Assembly (NCBI GenBank): GCA_050247075.1
Contig: JBFWUW010000046.1
Coordinates: 1 to 57,248, forward strand
Length of the DNA: 57,248 bases
Source: JBFWUW01 sp050247075
Lineage (GTDB): Bacteria > Planctomycetota > Planctomycetia > Pirellulales > JBFWUW01
Direction: 5' to 3'
The notes beneath the pieces were generated by a model. That model saw nothing but the letters and a program-made list of their open reading frames with translations, did no database searches and was not told where the DNA came from. Position numbers and translations under genes: made by a program. Positions 27,184 through 35,450 of the stretch are shown here, one piece after another (position 1 is the first letter of the stretch; every line of letters begins with the position of its first letter).

Positions 27184-27705
27184 ATGCAAGTGCTCCGCAT
27201 TTTCCATTGCCTATCGCCCGTGCTTCTGTTGGCCGGGGGATTGTTATCGCAATGTGGTTGCGGACAGTCCTCGACCCCCTTGGGGCCGGGTGCGCTGGCT
27301 CCGCCGTTAACCGCGCCAGGCTGGCTCAACGGCAAAGCACCCGCCGAAGCCGATTTGGCGGGCAAGGTGGTGGTGGTCGAACTTTGGGCCTATTGGTGCG
27401 GTTATTGTCCGGCCAACGCGCAAGAACTGATCAAGCTGGAAAAAGAGTACCGAGGCCAGGATGTCGTCTTTGTGGCCTTTACGCCCGATGGCAATGAAAG
27501 CAAGCTCAGCAGCCAGGAATGGCTCCAAGCACAAGGCGTCCCCTGGCCCAGCGGTTATGGCGCCACCGAGGTCATCAACCAGCTACGAGCGCCGGGCTTT
27601 CCCATGACGTACGTCATCGGCCGCGACAACCGCGTGGTCTGGCATTCGCTTGTTCCCGGCGATATCCATGCGGCCATCGACACAGCGCTGGCCCGTCAAC
27701 CGTAG
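27184..27705 (+). CDS. Thioredoxin-like (TlpA/ResA-type) protein, possibly a lipoprotein
   Basis: 173 residues, 21 bases after glgC. A hydrophobic N-terminus (HCLSPVLLLAGGLLSQCGCG) looks like a lipoprotein signal with Cys24, though Gln at -1 is unusual for a lipobox. The redox domain carries 'VVVVELWAYWCGYCPANAQEL' with the active site Cys72-Gly-Tyr-Cys75, and 'RAPGFPMTYVIGRDNRVVW' with the cis-Pro. Typical of periplasmic thiol-disulfide proteins such as TlpA/ResA, which help cytochrome c maturation or repair disulfides. Haem-like CxxCH proteins are abundant in this window, so a cytochrome link is plausible but untested. Confidence 0.85.
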   Translation: MQVLRIFHCLSPVLLLAGGLLSQCGCGQSSTPLGPGALAPPLTAPGWLNGKAPAEADLAGKVVVVELWAYWCGYCPANAQELIKLEKEYRGQDVVFVAFTPDGNESKLSSQEWLQAQGVPWPSGYGATEVINQLRAPGFPMTYVIGRDNRVVWHSLVPGDIHAAIDTALARQP

Positions 27706-27807
27706 CGCTGGCCGTAGATTCTGTTGCTTGCTGGGCCGCGCATCGTTAAATTAGATAAATCATCGTTGATGATTCTGGCTCGAACCCGCCACCGCGGAGA
27801 CATTGGC

Positions 27808-29268
27808 ATGAACCGCGCTTCTGGCCGCATGGCTCAACATCCTCGGTTGACTCGTCGAACTGCCTTGCAGGCGGGTTCGATCGGCCTGCTGGGGCTGGGC
27901 GTGAACCATTTGAATGCCCTGCGGGCAGAAGGTGCCGAGTCGGGCACGCCAGGATCGTTCAAGGCCAAGACGTGCATTTATATTTTTCTGTCGGGAGGAT
28001 TGGGGCAGCACGACAGCTTCGACATGAAGCCGCAGGCCACCGAGACCATTCGGGGCGACTTCAAGCCTATCGCCACCGCCACGCCGGGCCTGGAGATTTG
28101 CGAGCATTTGCCGATGTTGGCGGCACGCAGCCATTTGTGGGCGCTCTGCCGTTCGCTGGGGCACGGCACCAACGGACATACCGATGCCCATCTCTACATG
28201 CTTACCGGCCGTAGTGTGCCATCGGCCGGGTTTAGCCCCAACGGGCCCACCCCCACCGACTGGCCGTCGATCGCCTCGATCGTGGGCGGCGTCATGCCGG
28301 CCCGCAACAATCTGCCGCCTGCCGTGGCCTTACCGGAGAGGTTGGTGCATTACTCTGGCCGGGTTATCCCGGGCCAGTTTGGCGGCTTGATGGGAACCAA
28401 ACACGATCCTTGGTTTATTGAGGCGTCGCCGTTTCACAACACGTCGTATGGCGCATTTCCCACGCATCAGTTCGACCACCAGGAACGGGGCGAACCCGAT
28501 AATCGCGTCTTTCAGGCACCTAATCTCAACCTGCCCGAGGGGTTGGCGGCGGGCCGGTTCAACGACCGGCTGAGCGTGCTGGCCAGCATCGAGCAGCAGC
28601 GCCGGGGATTGGAAAAAGCCGCCGAGACGGAAGGCTTTGACCGTTACCGCCAAGGGGCCATTTCGCTGCTTTCCGACCAACAGGTACAAGCCGCCTTCGA
28701 TGTCACGCGGGCCGACGAGGCCACGCAAGAACGCTACGGCAAGAACAGCTTTGGCTGGTCGCTGTTGATGGCGCGGCGTCTGGTTGAGTCGGGTGTTAAC
28801 CTCGTGCAGGTCAATCTGGGCAACAACGAAAGCTGGGACACCCACGGCGAAGCATTTCCGCACCTGAAGGACAAGCTTTTTCCGCCGACCGACCGGGCCG
28901 TTTCGGCATTGCTCGACGACCTGCGCGACAGCGGCCTGCTCGACAGCACGTTGATTGTCATGGCGGGTGAGTTTGGCCGCACGCCTAAGATCAGCCACTT
29001 GCCGCAGTATTACAAGTTGCCGGGCCGCGACCATTGGGGAGCCGTGCAAACCGTGTTCTTCGCGGGTGGGGGCGTGCAAGGCGGGACCGTCGTTGGTTCG
29101 TCGGACAAAATCGGCGGATATCCCCATACATTGCCGCAAAAGCCGGAGAATCTGGCGGCCACCATCTATCAATCGCTGGGTATTCCGCCAACGACTGCCT
29201 GGGTAGATGCCGTCAACCGCCCGCACCATATTTATCACGGTGATCCTATCCCTGGACTGCTGGGGTAA
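27808..29268 (+). CDS. DUF1501 protein (second copy in window)
   Basis: 486 residues from the ATG at 27808; the longer frame from 27724 lacks support. 'HPRLTRRTALQAGSIGLLGLGVNHL' is a Tat-type signal. Hallmarks are 'KTCIYIFLSGGLGQHDSFDMKP', 'GTNGHTDAHLYMLTGR', 'WPSIASIVGGVMPARNNLPP', 'ESGVNLVQVNLGNNESWDTHGEAFPHLKD', 'TLIVMAGEFGRTPKI' and 'GRDHWGAVQTVFFAGGGVQGG'. It differs from the copy at 22111 in spacing and is clearly a separate subfamily. There is no DUF1549/DUF1553 partner next to it; the nearest is 6.8 kb away. The downstream 1.6 kb has no gene. Confidence 0.92.
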   Translation: MNRASGRMAQHPRLTRRTALQAGSIGLLGLGVNHLNALRAEGAESGTPGSFKAKTCIYIFLSGGLGQHDSFDMKPQATETIRGDFKPIATATPGLEICEHLPMLAARSHLWALCRSLGHGTNGHTDAHLYMLTGRSVPSAGFSPNGPTPTDWPSIASIVGGVMPARNNLPPAVALPERLVHYSGRVIPGQFGGLMGTKHDPWFIEASPFHNTSYGAFPTHQFDHQERGEPDNRVFQAPNLNLPEGLAAGRFNDRLSVLASIEQQRRGLEKAAETEGFDRYRQGAISLLSDQQVQAAFDVTRADEATQERYGKNSFGWSLLMARRLVESGVNLVQVNLGNNESWDTHGEAFPHLKDKLFPPTDRAVSALLDDLRDSGLLDSTLIVMAGEFGRTPKISHLPQYYKLPGRDHWGAVQTVFFAGGGVQGGTVVGSSDKIGGYPHTLPQKPENLAATIYQSLGIPPTTAWVDAVNRPHHIYHGDPIPGLLG

Positions 29269-29329
29269 CATTGCTGATTGGCCGTTCACGGAGAAGCGAC
29301 CAGCCATCAGCTTGTTTTGACCTAGGGCG

Positions 29330-29370
29330 GCGTCCATTGGCTTTTCTGGTTGGAAGGCAACTCCGCTGGG
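29330..29370. repeat. GCGGAGTTG hairpin element, half copy
   Basis: Contains GGCGGCGTCCATTGGC and the right arm GGTTGGAAGGCAACTCCGC (29348-29366), identical to the right arm of the full copy at 31290-31381. The left arm is missing. Confidence 0.65.
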
Positions 29371-29502
29371 CAGACGCCAGCCACCTTTTCCCCAGCCAGC
29401 ACGACAGTTACCGATTTTCTCTGCAAGATTCATCAGATTGCGATTCAAACGCCTTGCAGCGGATGGGGACCGTGTGAGGCGGCGGTTTTGGCCAGGTTTG
29501 GC

Positions 29503-29846
29503 CTTACCTGTTCCATAATCGCCGTGTCTTGGGGGGTTGTGGTGCAGGTAAGCGTAGCCGCGAAGCTCCTGCTTTGCTGGCTTGATGTGTGAGTGGATCC
29601 TGCTTCTTGCGCAGGGTTGATGGGCATGGGTCGTCGATGGCGGTGCTGCCCTCACCCCCATCCCCTCTCTCGGAGTACCGGGAGAGGGGGGGCGGATGTT
29701 GGGGTTGGAAGCTTCTTGCTCCACGTTACCTGCACCACTTTATGGAGTGGTGCAGGTTACAAACGGCTCTTTTTTGGGGGAAATCGCGGGTTTTTGGTCC
29801 GCGCGGCCGCGCTACCTGTTCCAACAACGGGGGTGTGGTGCAGGTT
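29503..29846. repeat. Cluster of three ACCTG...CAGGT hairpins
   Basis: Hairpin 1 (29504-29551) pairs TTACCTG with CAGGTAA. Hairpin 2 is a perfect 12-bp stem, ACCTGCACCACT (29728-29739) with AGTGGTGCAGGT (29746-29757), 6-base loop. Hairpin 3 (29813-29846) pairs the ACCTG of GCTACCTGTTCC with the CAGGT of GGTGCAGGTTG. The shared motif is TGGTGCAGGT. Confidence 0.55.
29653..29692. repeat. CCCTCTC palindrome, intergenic copy
   Basis: CCCCTCTC near the start and GAGAGGGG near the end flank a loop containing CGGAGTACCGG, itself pairable. Same element type as the one inside the DUF1553 gene at 20742-20790. Confidence 0.55.
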
Positions 29847-29860
29847 GTGATTGCCCCGGA

Positions 29861-29884
29861 TCGCCGTCGGAGACAGCTCCTACA
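29861..29884. repeat. TGTAGGAG palindromic repeat, copy D (single unit)
   Basis: TCGCCGTCGGAGACAGCTCC then TACA. Like copies B and C except for one stem change (GACAGC for GACGGC). Confidence 0.75.
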
Positions 29885-30380
29885 GGGGCGCGCACCGTCA
29901 GCGCCCCGCGCGACGACCGCGTTTCAAAAATATGATCAGGCCCCGTGGCACGTGCCGGTCGGCGAAGCGAACGGCGAGAAAGACGCCGCACTCAATTGAA
30001 CCAACCAGCCGGCAACGGTAGCCGTATTAAAGGACTCGCCCGATCAACCGCCCGCCACGACCATGCTGTTCGAGCACGCGGCGGACGACGATGCCTGGGC
30101 GGTGCCCGCTCGACGTGCAAAAGCCGCGTCGGCGCGCAAAGCCGGACGTTGGTGATTGTACACGATACATGATTTTTGTAAACTATTAAAATATAAAAAT
30201 CGATATGTAATTACTGCGACTGCTGAATGGTCCGGGGGACCGGGGATCGTGGGCTGGCCTGGTAAGTAATCGGTCGAAACGCACCCTTCTGGCTGGGAAG
30301 TCGAACTTCTTCCGTTTCGCGGAAATAGATAAACGTTTGGTGCTATTCGGCCTTGTTTGCCAATTCCACGCAAGATAGCC

Positions 30381-30600
30381 CGGCCTGAAAGGCCATCACA
30401 AACCAGCCAAGCGCCGCCCTGGGTAGGAGTTCCACGAAGGCCGTTTTCGCCCTGCTAGGGCAACACAATGGTTGTTTCGCCCTTGCAGGGCTCCGCTCCG
30501 TCGATTCGATCCAACCCAGGGCGGCGCTGCGCGGCTACGCCGCTTCACTCTGCCCTGGGCTGGATTGTCCGGGCCTTGCAGGCAGAATGGGTCAGCCTTT
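30381..30600. repeat. Hairpin-rich repeat-like block
   Basis: GCGCCGCCCTGGG (30411-30423) is the exact reverse complement of CCCAGGGCGGCGC (30515-30527). CCCAGGGC also pairs with GCCCTGGG (about 30552-30559). Smaller palindromes are GGCCTGAAAGGCC (30382-30394), GCCCTGCTAGGGC and GCCCTTGCAGGGC. Only one copy in this window, so the dispersed nature is inferred from its look. Confidence 0.5.
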
Positions 30601-30879
30601 GCGATGGCAACCAGGAGGCATCATCAAACTTTTGATCAGCCCACGGCGTGCGCGTCACCTACGTCCCCTGGAAAGCCCTCGGCGTATCCATCAAGTCCCG
30701 CTTATGGAACCCAAGCTGAGTGAACGGCACGGGTTCCACGGCGGCTTAGGTTTCCGCAGCGGTGGAGTTCATGCGGTCGATTTCGTAACATGCAGTTCCG
30801 CAATATGTTAGGTCCTCAACCCAACCACGATGGCCCCACGCTCAAACTATGGGTGTCGCTTGGCTGCAGTCTGACTATT

Positions 30880-31116
30880 ATGATCAATGAAACACAAGCA
30901 ATTGAACTTGCTCGGGAGGAGGCATCCGCTCGCCGGTGCCGGTTAGGGCCAGCCGCTCCAACAATTATTCGCAAGGATCGACACATGCGGCTTGACCGAA
31001 AATCGTCGGGCTGGGTTATCGTTTTCGCCCTCGATGTCCCTCAAGGGCTTGAACCGAATACTGTTGTGATCGAAGTGTACGATGACGGGAGGGTGTTTAC
31101 GCCTGATAACCTGTAG
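30880..31116 (+). CDS. Small hypothetical protein
   Basis: 78 residues from the ATG at 30880; upstream in-frame sequence does not look coding. Starts with a helix (MINETQAIELAREEASARRC), then strands (SSGWVIVFALD, NTVVIEVYDDGRVFTPD), the size and order of a PepSY-like or small alpha/beta domain. No signal peptide. It lies alone in the repeat-rich stretch between 29.3 and 31.7 kb. Evidence is limited to the plausible protein-like composition; it could be a remnant. Confidence 0.45.
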   Translation: MINETQAIELAREEASARRCRLGPAAPTIIRKDRHMRLDRKSSGWVIVFALDVPQGLEPNTVVIEVYDDGRVFTPDNL

Positions 31117-31724
31117 GCGTGTGGCCAAATAATCGAACGGCGCATTGAGTCGGTTTTCTGTGGGCGGCCAGGGGACAGCTATTCTCTTGACGCGATGGCC
31201 GCTGATAAGTCTGGGCCCTCAAATCGGGGAGCGAAACAGCCAACCAACTTGGCCGTGGCGAGTTCGGCGGGTGGCCAGGCCGGCAGCGCAGAGAATGGCG
31301 AGAGCGGAGTCGATGTTCCAATCGCGATGCACTGGGGCGGCGTCCATCGGGTTTTTCTGGTTGGAAGGCAACTCCGCTGGGGCTTGCCGCGGGTCGGCCG
31401 CGAGCCACCCTGTTCATCTCTTATTCCCCCATTCTTCCAGGGCCGTACTACCGTATTCAACCTGCTATCTGCGGCACGCTAGCGAAGGCAAGTTGTTAGT
31501 ACCATTGCAGGTGCGCCACTTGGCGGGCCGGTGATAGGAAAACTCTGGCAATGTTTGCCAAACAGCCGATTACTGGCCTTTACCCAACTTGCGGTTCTCG
31601 GCAGAATACCGCCTCGCAGCGTGGCATTTCCACCGCTTAGAAAAACCTATCGGCTCAGCGTTCCGGTGTAGGGGACGCGGAAGGTCATTGGAAGACCGGG
31701 CCACACAAGCAAGGAGCGCTTACC
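31117..31724. other. Intergenic region with repeat element
   Basis: 608 bases ahead of the OmpH-like gene. It holds the full GCGGAGTTG element (31290-31381). The remainder (31400-31700) is presumably promoter and leader of the ompH-lpxC-lpxA locus; AAGGAG at 31711-31716 is the ribosome site of the first gene. No other gene seen. Confidence 0.5.
31290..31381. repeat. GCGGAGTTG hairpin element, full copy
   Basis: Left arm GCGGAGTCGATGTTCCAAT (31304-31322) and right arm GGTTGGAAGGCAACTCCGC (31359-31377) are near-inverse copies. The interior contains GGCGGCGTCCATCGG, shared with the half copy at 29330 and, as a near match, with the copy at 38480. Confidence 0.7.
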
Positions 31725-32339
31725 GTGAAGAGAAGCCTACTGTTGGCGGCGATCGCGACGGCCATTCTGTCGTGCAATGCCGTGGCCCATGCCCAATCGC
31801 CAAACGTGGCCCTGCTCGATCTGGGTTACATCTTCAAGAACCATGCCGGCTTCAACGCCGCCATGGAAAGAATGCGCGGCGACGTGCAAGCCGCCGAAAC
31901 CAAGATCCGCAACGACCGCGACGCTCTCGTGGCCCTGGTTGGAGACCTTCGCGCCGAGAAGGAGTTCAAGAAGGGGACCAAGGAGTACAACCAACTGGAG
32001 CAAGACCTCACGCGGCGCGAGGCCGATATCCAGATCGAAATGAACGTCAAGAAAAAAGAGTTCATGGAGCGCGAAAGCCGCATCTACTACAACGTGTATA
32101 AAGAGGTCATGGCCGCCGTCAGCGACCATTGCCAACGCAATGGCATTCTGGTGGTCATGCGGTTCGCGGGCGATCCGGTCGACCCGACCGATCCGCAGTC
32201 GATCCTCAAGGACATCAACAAGCAAGTCCTGCACTGGGATCCCTCCATCGATATCACGCCGCACGTCTTGCGGCGGGTCAGCCCGCCCGCGACCGGCGGC
32301 AAGCCGCAGCGCAATTCAGCCCCGCCGCGATCGCGGTAG
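31725..32339 (+). CDS. OmpH/Skp-like periplasmic chaperone
   Basis: 204 residues from a GTG at 31725, preceded by AAGGAG at 31711-31716. A signal peptide (KRSLLLAAIATAILSCNAVAHA) is followed by 'SPNVALLDLGYIFKNHAGFNAAMERM', the OmpH start, and a long charged coiled coil (about residues 50-135: 'VQAAETKIRNDRDAL', 'EYNQLEQDLTRREADIQIEM'), then the family's 'GILVVMRFAGDP'. Skp-type proteins hold unfolded outer-membrane proteins in the periplasm. It begins the same-strand envelope locus with lpxC and lpxA. A strong hairpin separates it from lpxC. Confidence 0.85.
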   Translation: MKRSLLLAAIATAILSCNAVAHAQSPNVALLDLGYIFKNHAGFNAAMERMRGDVQAAETKIRNDRDALVALVGDLRAEKEFKKGTKEYNQLEQDLTRREADIQIEMNVKKKEFMERESRIYYNVYKEVMAAVSDHCQRNGILVVMRFAGDPVDPTDPQSILKDINKQVLHWDPSIDITPHVLRRVSPPATGGKPQRNSAPPRSR

Positions 32340-32374
32340 GGCCTGAGTCCGCTGCTGCCCCCCCATGCCATGCT

Positions 32375-32407
32375 CCGCCGCTCCCGCCAATCGCGCGGGA
32401 GCGGCGG
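32375..32407 (+). terminator. Strong GC hairpin between ompH-like gene and lpxC
   Basis: CCGCCGCTCCCGC (32375-32387) is the exact reverse complement of GCGGGAGCGGCGG (32395-32407): a 13-bp stem with a 7-base loop. No T-run follows, so it is not a classical intrinsic terminator. It begins 36 bases after the ompH-like stop and could attenuate read-through into lpxC or protect the upstream mRNA. Confidence 0.55.
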
Positions 32408-32483
32408 CCGCGGCCATGCGGTCAGCCGCGTTCGTTGGCGACGAATCGACTGAACTCCCACCTCTTGGATTGGCCACCGCGTC

Positions 32484-33359
32484 ATGCACGCCCGACGATA
32501 CCAACAAACACTGGCCCAACCGGCCCGCATCTCCGGCTACGGCTATTGGAGCGGACGCGACGTCAACGTCGAGTTCCTGCCGGCCGAGCCTGACACCGGC
32601 GTGGTGTTTGTGCGGCGCGACCTGCATCCGGCGGCGCGCATTCCGGCGCTCGTCACCAGCCGCATTGAAACACCCCGCCGCACCACGCTCCGTTCGCCGC
32701 GCGGCAGCGTCGAAATGGTCGAACATATCTTGGCGGCCCTTTCTGGCTTGCAGATCGACAATTGCGAAGTCAGCGTCGATGCACCAGAAATGCCCGGCTG
32801 CGACGGGTCGAGCCAGCCCTTTGTCGACGTACTGCTGGCGGCCGGCATCGCCCGGCAGAACGCCGGCCGCACGCAACTGATCGTTCGCGAAATCACCCGG
32901 CTGGGCGACGAGGATAGCTGGATCGAGGCCCGCCCGGCCGCGTCGGGCAGCTTGTCCATCAAGTACCGCCTGGACTACGGACGCGATAACGCCATCGGCC
33001 GGCAGACGCTGGCGCTGACCGTCTCGCCCGATACCTTTCAGCGCGAGCTCGCCCCCAGCCGCACGTTTATGCTAAAGGCCGAGGCCGACTGGCTGCGTGC
33101 CCAAGGCTTGGGCCTGCGGCCCACCTCGCAAGATCTTTTGGTCTTTGACGAACGCGGCCCGATCGAAAATGAACTGCGTTACGCCGACGAATGCGTGCGC
33201 CACAAAATGCTGGACCTGGTGGGCGATTTTGCCCTGGCTGGTTGCGATGTCGTGGGACATTTCGTGGCCCATCGCAGCGGACATCGGCTGAATGCCGAGC
33301 TGATCCGCGTGTTGCTGAGCGAGGGCGAATTGGTCCGCGGCTGGCGTCGGACAGCGTGA
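32484..33359 (+). CDS. lpxC: UDP-3-O-acyl-N-acetylglucosamine deacetylase (LpxC)
   Basis: 291 residues, near the family length (about 300). 'VEMVEHILAALSGLQIDNC' supplies the Glu80-His81 pair, 'ECVRHKMLDLVGDFALAG' the zinc ligands His240 and Asp244, and 'GHFVAHRSGHRLNAELIRVLL' the catalytic His267. All positions expected for an active LpxC are present. The cytoplasmic zinc enzyme removes the acetyl group from UDP-3-O-acyl-GlcNAc, the committed step of lipid A synthesis. The start at 32484 follows the hairpin. lpxA begins 72 bases later. Its presence is direct evidence for a lipid A pathway. Confidence 0.95.
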   Translation: MHARRYQQTLAQPARISGYGYWSGRDVNVEFLPAEPDTGVVFVRRDLHPAARIPALVTSRIETPRRTTLRSPRGSVEMVEHILAALSGLQIDNCEVSVDAPEMPGCDGSSQPFVDVLLAAGIARQNAGRTQLIVREITRLGDEDSWIEARPAASGSLSIKYRLDYGRDNAIGRQTLALTVSPDTFQRELAPSRTFMLKAEADWLRAQGLGLRPTSQDLLVFDERGPIENELRYADECVRHKMLDLVGDFALAGCDVVGHFVAHRSGHRLNAELIRVLLSEGELVRGWRRTA

Positions 33360-33431
33360 TTATACGGATGTGACATACCGAACGCCGGCTTCAGGCCGCG
33401 TTCCGGCAACCCAAGGTCAGGAGGACCTCGG

Positions 33432-34238
33432 ATGGCGACTTTGCTGGCGGAATCATCGACAATCGACTCCCGCGCCGAAATCGACGACGATGTCGAAATT
33501 GGCCCCTACTGCATTATTGGCCCTCACGTACGCATTGGCCGCGGCACGCGCCTGGACGGGCATGTGACCATTCAAGGGCGAGTAACCATCGGTGAGGGGA
33601 ACCGCATTCACCCTGGCGTGGTGATCGGCGGCGAACCGCAAGACATCAGCTACCGTGGAACCGACACGCAAGTCATCATCGGCCACCACAACATCATCCG
33701 CGAAGGCGTGACGATCAACCGGGGCAGCGAGAAAGAGGATGGCATCACCTCGATCGGCGACCATAACTTTCTCATGGCCGCCGTCCATGTCGCGCACGAT
33801 TGCAAACTGGGCAACAAAGTCATCATCGCCAATGGCACCTTGCTGGGCGGACATGTGCAGATCCACGATTGCGCGTCGCTGTCGGGGGGCGTGGCCGTGC
33901 ATCACTTCGTGACCATTGGCAGCTACAGTTTTGTTTCCGGCCTCAGCCGCGTGCTGCACGATGTGCCTCCCTTCATGCTGGTCGAGGGCTCGCCCGCCCG
34001 GCCGCGGTGTATCAATGTGGTGGCCCTCAAACGCAACAACTTCAGCTCCGAGGCCATCGACGGCCTGTCCGAAACGCATCGAATGCTGTATCGCGCCCGG
34101 GCCGGGCTGGACCAAACCCGCGAGGTGTTGCGGGCAAATGACAAGATCATGCCGCCCGTCACGCACTTGTTGAGCTTCATTCAGACGCAACAAGAGGGCA
34201 AGCACGGACGTGCCCGCGAGCGCCGGAGGGCCGCGTGA
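33432..34238 (+). CDS. lpxA: UDP-N-acetylglucosamine acyltransferase (LpxA)
   Basis: 268 residues, close to the usual 260. AGGAGG (33419-33424) precedes the ATG at 33432. Hexapeptide repeats of the left-handed beta-helix run through 'IDDDVEIGPYCIIGPHVRIGRG' and beyond. The catalytic His lies in 'FLMAAVHVAHDCKLGNKVIIANG', followed by 'GHVQIHDCASLSGGVAVHHFVTIG'; the C-terminal helical domain is 'NVVALKRNNFSSEAIDGL'. It adds the first acyl chain to the 3-position of UDP-GlcNAc, or to a 3-amino analogue in some bacteria. Its stop overlaps the GTG of the next gene by 4 bases, so translation of the two is coupled. Confidence 0.95.
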   Translation: MATLLAESSTIDSRAEIDDDVEIGPYCIIGPHVRIGRGTRLDGHVTIQGRVTIGEGNRIHPGVVIGGEPQDISYRGTDTQVIIGHHNIIREGVTINRGSEKEDGITSIGDHNFLMAAVHVAHDCKLGNKVIIANGTLLGGHVQIHDCASLSGGVAVHHFVTIGSYSFVSGLSRVLHDVPPFMLVEGSPARPRCINVVALKRNNFSSEAIDGLSETHRMLYRARAGLDQTREVLRANDKIMPPVTHLLSFIQTQQEGKHGRARERRRAA

Positions 34239-35353
34239 GCCGTCTGAAACTGGCCGTCATCGGCGCGGGCCACCTGGGGCGAATCCATGCCAGGCTGTTG
34301 GCCGGCATGGAGGATGTCGAGCTGGTGGCAATCGTCGATCCGGCCGAGGAGCAGCGGCAAGAGGTCGCCGGCAAATATTCCGCGCTGGCCCTGGCCGACC
34401 ATCGGCAGCTTTTTGGGCGAGTAGACGGGGCGATTCTGGCCGCTCCGACGGTGTGGCATCAGGCGGTGGGAAACGATTGCCTGGCCGCCGGCCTGCACTT
34501 GTTGATCGAAAAGCCGCTGGCGGCGGATGCCGCGGCGGGTGACAGCCTGGTTCGCATGGCCCGTCAGCATGGCGTTGTCTTGCAAGTGGGCCATGTCGAG
34601 CGGTTCAATCCAGCTTTCGTGGCGGCCCAGCCCTACTTGTATGGGGCCAAGTTCGTTCAAGCGGCACGGTTGGGAACCTTCGCCGGCCGCTCGACCGATA
34701 TCGGCGTCGTACTCGACCTGATGATCCACGATATCGACCTGATACTCTCCTTTGTCCGCTCGCGCGTGGTTCAGGCCGATGCATTGGGACTGTCCATCCT
34801 CGGCAAGCGCGAGGATGTAGCCCACGCCCGGCTGGTGTTCGAGAATGGCGCGGTGGCCACGCTGGAAGCTTCTCGCGTCAGCCCGCGGGCCGAACGCCGC
34901 ATGGGTGTATGGTCGCCGTCTGGATTTGCCTCGCTCGACTTTGCGGCGCGGACTGCCAGCCTGATCCGCCCCTGCGACCGGGTCAAGTCGCATCAGTATG
35001 ACGTAGACGAACTCTCCGCCGCGGAGCGACTGTGCGTCAAGGACCGCCTGTTTGAGGAACTGCTGCCCGTTGAGCCGTTGGCCATTGAGCCGCAAGACCC
35101 ACTAACCGCCGAATTGACTGATTTTGTTTCGGCCATTCGCCGCGCACGCGCACCGCGTGTCACGGGCGAACAAGGCCGCGAAGCGCTCTCCGTGGCCGAA
35201 CTGGTGCTCGATTCCATCGAACGGCATGCCTGGGAAGGGCACCCCGCCGGGCTGCGCGGGCCGCAACTGACACCGGGCGAAAGCGTCATTCCGGCACCGC
35301 ATTTTCTGTCTCGCCCGGCAACGGTTAGCACACCGTGGCGCGAGGCGGGTTAG
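34235..35353 (+). CDS. Gfo/Idh/MocA dehydrogenase linked to lpxA (GnnA-like candidate)
   Basis: 372 residues from a GTG at 34235 that overlaps the lpxA stop. The NAD(P)-binding start is 'LKLAVIGAGHLGRIHARLL' with 'VELVAIVDPAEEQRQ', followed by 'AGLHLLIEKPLAADAAAG' (EKP motif Lys) and 'VVLQVGHVERFNPAFVAA'. The 'GHVERFNPA' form is seen in the UDP-GlcNAc 3-dehydrogenases (GnnA) that sit beside lpxA and provide a 3-keto sugar for later amination. The translational coupling to lpxA supports a sugar-nucleotide role in lipid A. No GnnB-type aminotransferase is adjacent. Substrate unproven. Confidence 0.8.
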   Translation: MSRLKLAVIGAGHLGRIHARLLAGMEDVELVAIVDPAEEQRQEVAGKYSALALADHRQLFGRVDGAILAAPTVWHQAVGNDCLAAGLHLLIEKPLAADAAAGDSLVRMARQHGVVLQVGHVERFNPAFVAAQPYLYGAKFVQAARLGTFAGRSTDIGVVLDLMIHDIDLILSFVRSRVVQADALGLSILGKREDVAHARLVFENGAVATLEASRVSPRAERRMGVWSPSGFASLDFAARTASLIRPCDRVKSHQYDVDELSAAERLCVKDRLFEELLPVEPLAIEPQDPLTAELTDFVSAIRRARAPRVTGEQGREALSVAELVLDSIERHAWEGHPAGLRGPQLTPGESVIPAPHFLSRPATVSTPWREAG

Positions 35354-35361
35354 GGTTCTCC

Positions 35362-35433
35362 TGTAGGAGGCGATTCTATCTCCGATTGGTGCGTGTTGCA
35401 CCGTTCTCATCGGCGATGGAATCGCCTCCTATA
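35362..35433. repeat. TGTAGGAG palindromic repeat, copy E (inverted pair)
   Basis: Unit 1 (35362-35386) is TGTAGGAGGCGATTCTATCT plus CCGAT; unit 2 (35409-35433) is the inverse, ATCGGCGATGGAATCGCCTC then CTATA. The pair can fold into one long hairpin between convergent genes, so it may serve as a two-way terminator. Confidence 0.75.
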
Positions 35434-35450
35434 AACACAGGCAGGCAACC

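Larger units (their letters stand above)
29269..30879. other. Long gene-poor region rich in hairpins and dispersed repeats
   Basis: About 1.6 kb without a convincing gene. From left to right it holds: half of a GCGGAGTTG element (29330-29370), three ACCTG...CAGGT hairpins (29503-29846), a CCCTCTC palindrome (about 29653-29692), TGTAGGAG copy D (29861-29884), an AT-rich stretch (30165-30215) and a hairpin-rich block (30381-30600). All candidate frames are low-complexity translations of these repeats. No tRNA or transposase was seen. Confidence 0.6.

Noticed and set aside
28330..29724. 464-codon minus-strand frame across the DUF1501 gene and the following gap
   Set aside because: Shadow frame that runs through repeat DNA; no start site or domain.
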